Of a DNA stretch of 64,000 nucleotides, positions 62,235 through 64,000 are shown in pieces. The stretch is from Shimazuella alba (lineage in GTDB: Bacteria; Bacillota; Bacilli; Thermoactinomycetales; Thermoactinomycetaceae): positions 248,001 through 312,000 of the forward strand of contig NZ_WUUL01000003.1 of the NCBI RefSeq assembly GCF_009831235.1, given 5' to 3'. The translations under genes were made by a program, and so were the position numbers. Under the pieces are notes generated by a model. The model was not told the origin of the DNA. It ran no database searches and worked only from the letters and a program-made list of their open reading frames with translations. Every line of letters starts with the position of its first letter. Positions within the stretch are counted from its first letter, which is position 1.

Positions 62235-64000
62235 CTATTGTGGCAATGCTCTTCTTATCGGTTTTCGTAACTGATCCAATAAACCTGCTAGAATAACAGG
62301 TAAAGTGGATGTAACAATGATCAACAGCCATTCATGCAGTCGAAGTGGTACCGTATGGAAAATAGGTTGCAGTGGTGGATAATAAATCACCACAAGTAAT
62401 AAGAAAACAGAGATAATCACGGCAAAACAGAGTGTCAGATTAGAAAGCGGGTTTCGTTCAAAAATAGTCCCCGTCGATCTACAGTCAAATACATAGATTA
62501 ATTGCGCGAAAACGAGTGTAGTAAATGCTACTGTCTGGGCGAGCATCAATTGTCCACCTTCTTGATACGTAACCCAAAATGCAAGCAGAGAACACAGGCC
62601 TATCAATAATCCACGTGTTACAATTTTCCATCCTACACGACGAGCAAATATATTTTCCCTGCTATCACGAGGAGCTCGCGACATGGTATCTTCTTCTGCT
62701 GGGTCTACCCCTAAAGCCATCGCTGGCAGTCCATCTGTTACTAAGTTTACCCATAAGATTTGTATGGGGATAAGTGGTAGAGGAAGTCCCGCCAACATAG
62801 CGAAAAACATAACCAAGATTTCCCCAACATTACTCGCTAGTAAATAACTGATAAACTTTTGTATATTATCATAGATGTGACGTCCTTCTTCAATAGCAGA
62901 AACAATAGTGGAAAAATTATCATTGGCAAGAATCAGCGATGATGCTTCCTTGGATACATCTGTACCTGTTTTTCCCATCGCAATCCCGATATCTGCTGCT
63001 TTGATGGCTGGAGCATCATTGACCCCATCCCCTGTCATGGCTACAACATGCCCTTTTTGTTGCAGAGCTGAAACTATTTTCAACTTATGTTCTGGTGAAA
63101 CACGCGCATACACATCAATTTTTTCCACTTGTTGTTGAAATTCGCTATCTTCCATATTGTAGATATCTCGTCCTGTCACTGTCAAACCATTTGGTCGCTT
63201 GATTCCAAGTTGAATCGCTATTGCCTCAGCAGTTGCCTGGTGATCTCCTGTGATCATAACTGTCCGTATGCCCGCTTTTCGACAAAGTCTAATTGCTTCT
63301 CTGACTTCTTTACGCGGTGGATCTATCATACCAGTTAAGCCAACAAATACTAAATTCCGCTCCAACTGGGCTTCGGATTGTGTTTGGATAGAGCCTGTTA
63401 ATTCTCGATATGCAAAAGCAAGATTCCGCAAGGCATTGGATGCTAAATTTTCGTTTTGATTTAGTAATTGCTGGCGTATTTTCGCTGTCATTGGTTCTAT
63501 TCGCCCATTTTGATAAATATGGGTACAATCTCGAATTAAAACATCTGGTGCACCTTTGACCAAGAGCTTTTTTTGCTTTTTCATATCTTCTACCACGACA
63601 GACATCATTTTTCTTTCGGAATCAAATGGATGCTCTTTTATTTTTACCAAGCTACCCTCTAATCCGTTTTTGGTGACACCACCATGTGCTCCCATCACCA
63701 ACAGTGCACCCTCTGTTGGGTCGCCTTCATAACTTACTTTCTTCCCTTTTTGTACTAATGTAGCATTGTTACAAAAAACTGCAATTTCTAAAAGCTGCTT
63801 CACCATAGGATTCTGAAAGGATCGAAGTTCTTTTTTCTCATCTGATAGTGTAATAAGCTGTTGGTCCGTGTAAATATGGGTAACTGTCATTTTATTTTCT
63901 GTTAACGTTCCTGTTTTATCAGAGCAAATAACTGATGCACAGCCGAGCGTTTCAACAGATGGTAACTTTCGAACAATCGCCTGTCGCTTTATCATTCGCT
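62235..64000 (-). CDS. SERCA-type P-type cation ATPase, 3' part (5' end beyond the window)
   Basis: About 588 residues visible, open to the window edge. Phosphorylation motif [15 protein letters not shown] near the visible start, nucleotide-binding [17 protein letters not shown], hinge [20 protein letters not shown], and C-terminal helices with [20 protein letters not shown] and [16 protein letters not shown]. This is a type IIA (calcium-like) P-ATPase related to Bacillus YloB, which is likewise encoded close to remA-gmk. The N-terminal third lies outside. Followed directly by dapF. Confidence 0.93.
   Translation of the reverse strand, partial: RMIKRQAIVRKLPSVETLGCASVICSDKTGTLTENKMTVTHIYTDQQLITLSDEKKELRSFQNPMVKQLLEIAVFCNNATLVQKGKKVSYEGDPTEGALLVMGAHGGVTKNGLEGSLVKIKEHPFDSERKMMSVVVEDMKKQKKLLVKGAPDVLIRDCTHIYQNGRIEPMTAKIRQQLLNQNENLASNALRNLAFAYRELTGSIQTQSEAQLERNLVFVGLTGMIDPPRKEVREAIRLCRKAGIRTVMITGDHQATAEAIAIQLGIKRPNGLTVTGRDIYNMEDSEFQQQVEKIDVYARVSPEHKLKIVSALQQKGHVVAMTGDGVNDAPAIKAADIGIAMGKTGTDVSKEASSLILANDNFSTIVSAIEEGRHIYDNIQKFISYLLASNVGEILVMFFAMLAGLPLPLIPIQILWVNLVTDGLPAMALGVDPAEEDTMSRAPRDSRENIFARRVGWKIVTRGLLIGLCSLLAFWVTYQEGGQLMLAQTVAFTTLVFAQLIYVFDCRSTGTIFERNPLSNLTLCFAVIISVFLLLVVIYYPPLQPIFHTVPLRLHEWLLIIVTSTLPVILAGLLDQLRKPIRRALPQ

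Overview
The window looks like the chromosome of an AT-rich, endospore-forming Gram-positive bacterium (Bacillota, Bacillales in the broad sense). The reasons are a gerA-type germinant receptor operon, spore coat genes cotJA/cotJB/cotJC, strong AGGAGG-type ribosome binding sites with frequent TTG and GTG starts, and the order remA-gmk-rpoZ-coaBC-priA-def-fmt, which is that of Bacillus. A mycelial relative such as a Thermoactinomycetaceae member is possible, but the sequence alone does not settle this.

Layout. 0-4 kb: a small unknown gene, dinB, a tandem-HTH regulator and an IS200/IS605 remnant. 4-10.3 kb (minus strand): the housekeeping run fmt, def, priA, coaBC, rpoZ, gmk, remA. 10.4-13.1 kb: a small Cys-containing protein, a MurJ/SpoVB-type flippase and a TerC-family protein. 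13.2-17.2 kb: a graveyard of decayed genes (phospho-beta-glucosidase in two opposite pieces, copies of a small secreted protein, a LysR gene joined to a cotJC fragment, a cotJC pseudogene). 17.5-22.5 kb: a four-gene ger operon and an intact secreted-protein paralogue. 23-25.8 kb: cotJC separated from cotJB-cotJA by two foreign-looking genes. 26-37 kb: two paralogous MFS transporters, a nitroreductase, guanine deaminase, phosphoglucomutase, small membrane proteins, a Cys-rich microprotein, a lipoprotein and a PrmC-like methyltransferase. 37-44.5 kb: decayed GC-richer genes, a LysR/MFS/oxidoreductase group, an RRNPP-type TPR regulator, a second Cys-rich microprotein, and a Tn3 transposase remnant fused to a tyrosine-recombinase tail. 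44.8-49.2 kb: TPP riboswitch and thiC-thiD-thiM-thiE. 49-52.8 kb: small lipoprotein and membrane proteins, an internally deleted IS6-type element, and broken genes. 53-58.1 kb: a metal-homeostasis module (CDF transporter, COG0701-type permease plus TIGR03943 protein, ZnuA-like binding protein) in which each transcription unit carries a Zur-box-like site. 58.2-64 kb: a deleted ABC exporter, a CAP-domain protein, dapF and the 3' part of a SERCA-type P-type ATPase.

Two themes stand out. First, many short single genes have richer G+C and different codon choice than their neighbours (for example AAG and GAC in place of AAA and GAT), and most end in their own GC-rich hairpin terminator. They sit singly among AT-rich native genes and several are already decayed. 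Second, two tiny Cys-rich peptides (36 and 39 residues, seven Cys each, shared C-x2/3-CC-x3-C core) are encoded by well-formed but very short genes.

Synteny with Bacillus suggests that about 51 kb has come to lie between the ATPase/dapF end and remA, since these lie on the same strand in the expected order. All functional statements are read from sequence and family knowledge; no database search was possible.
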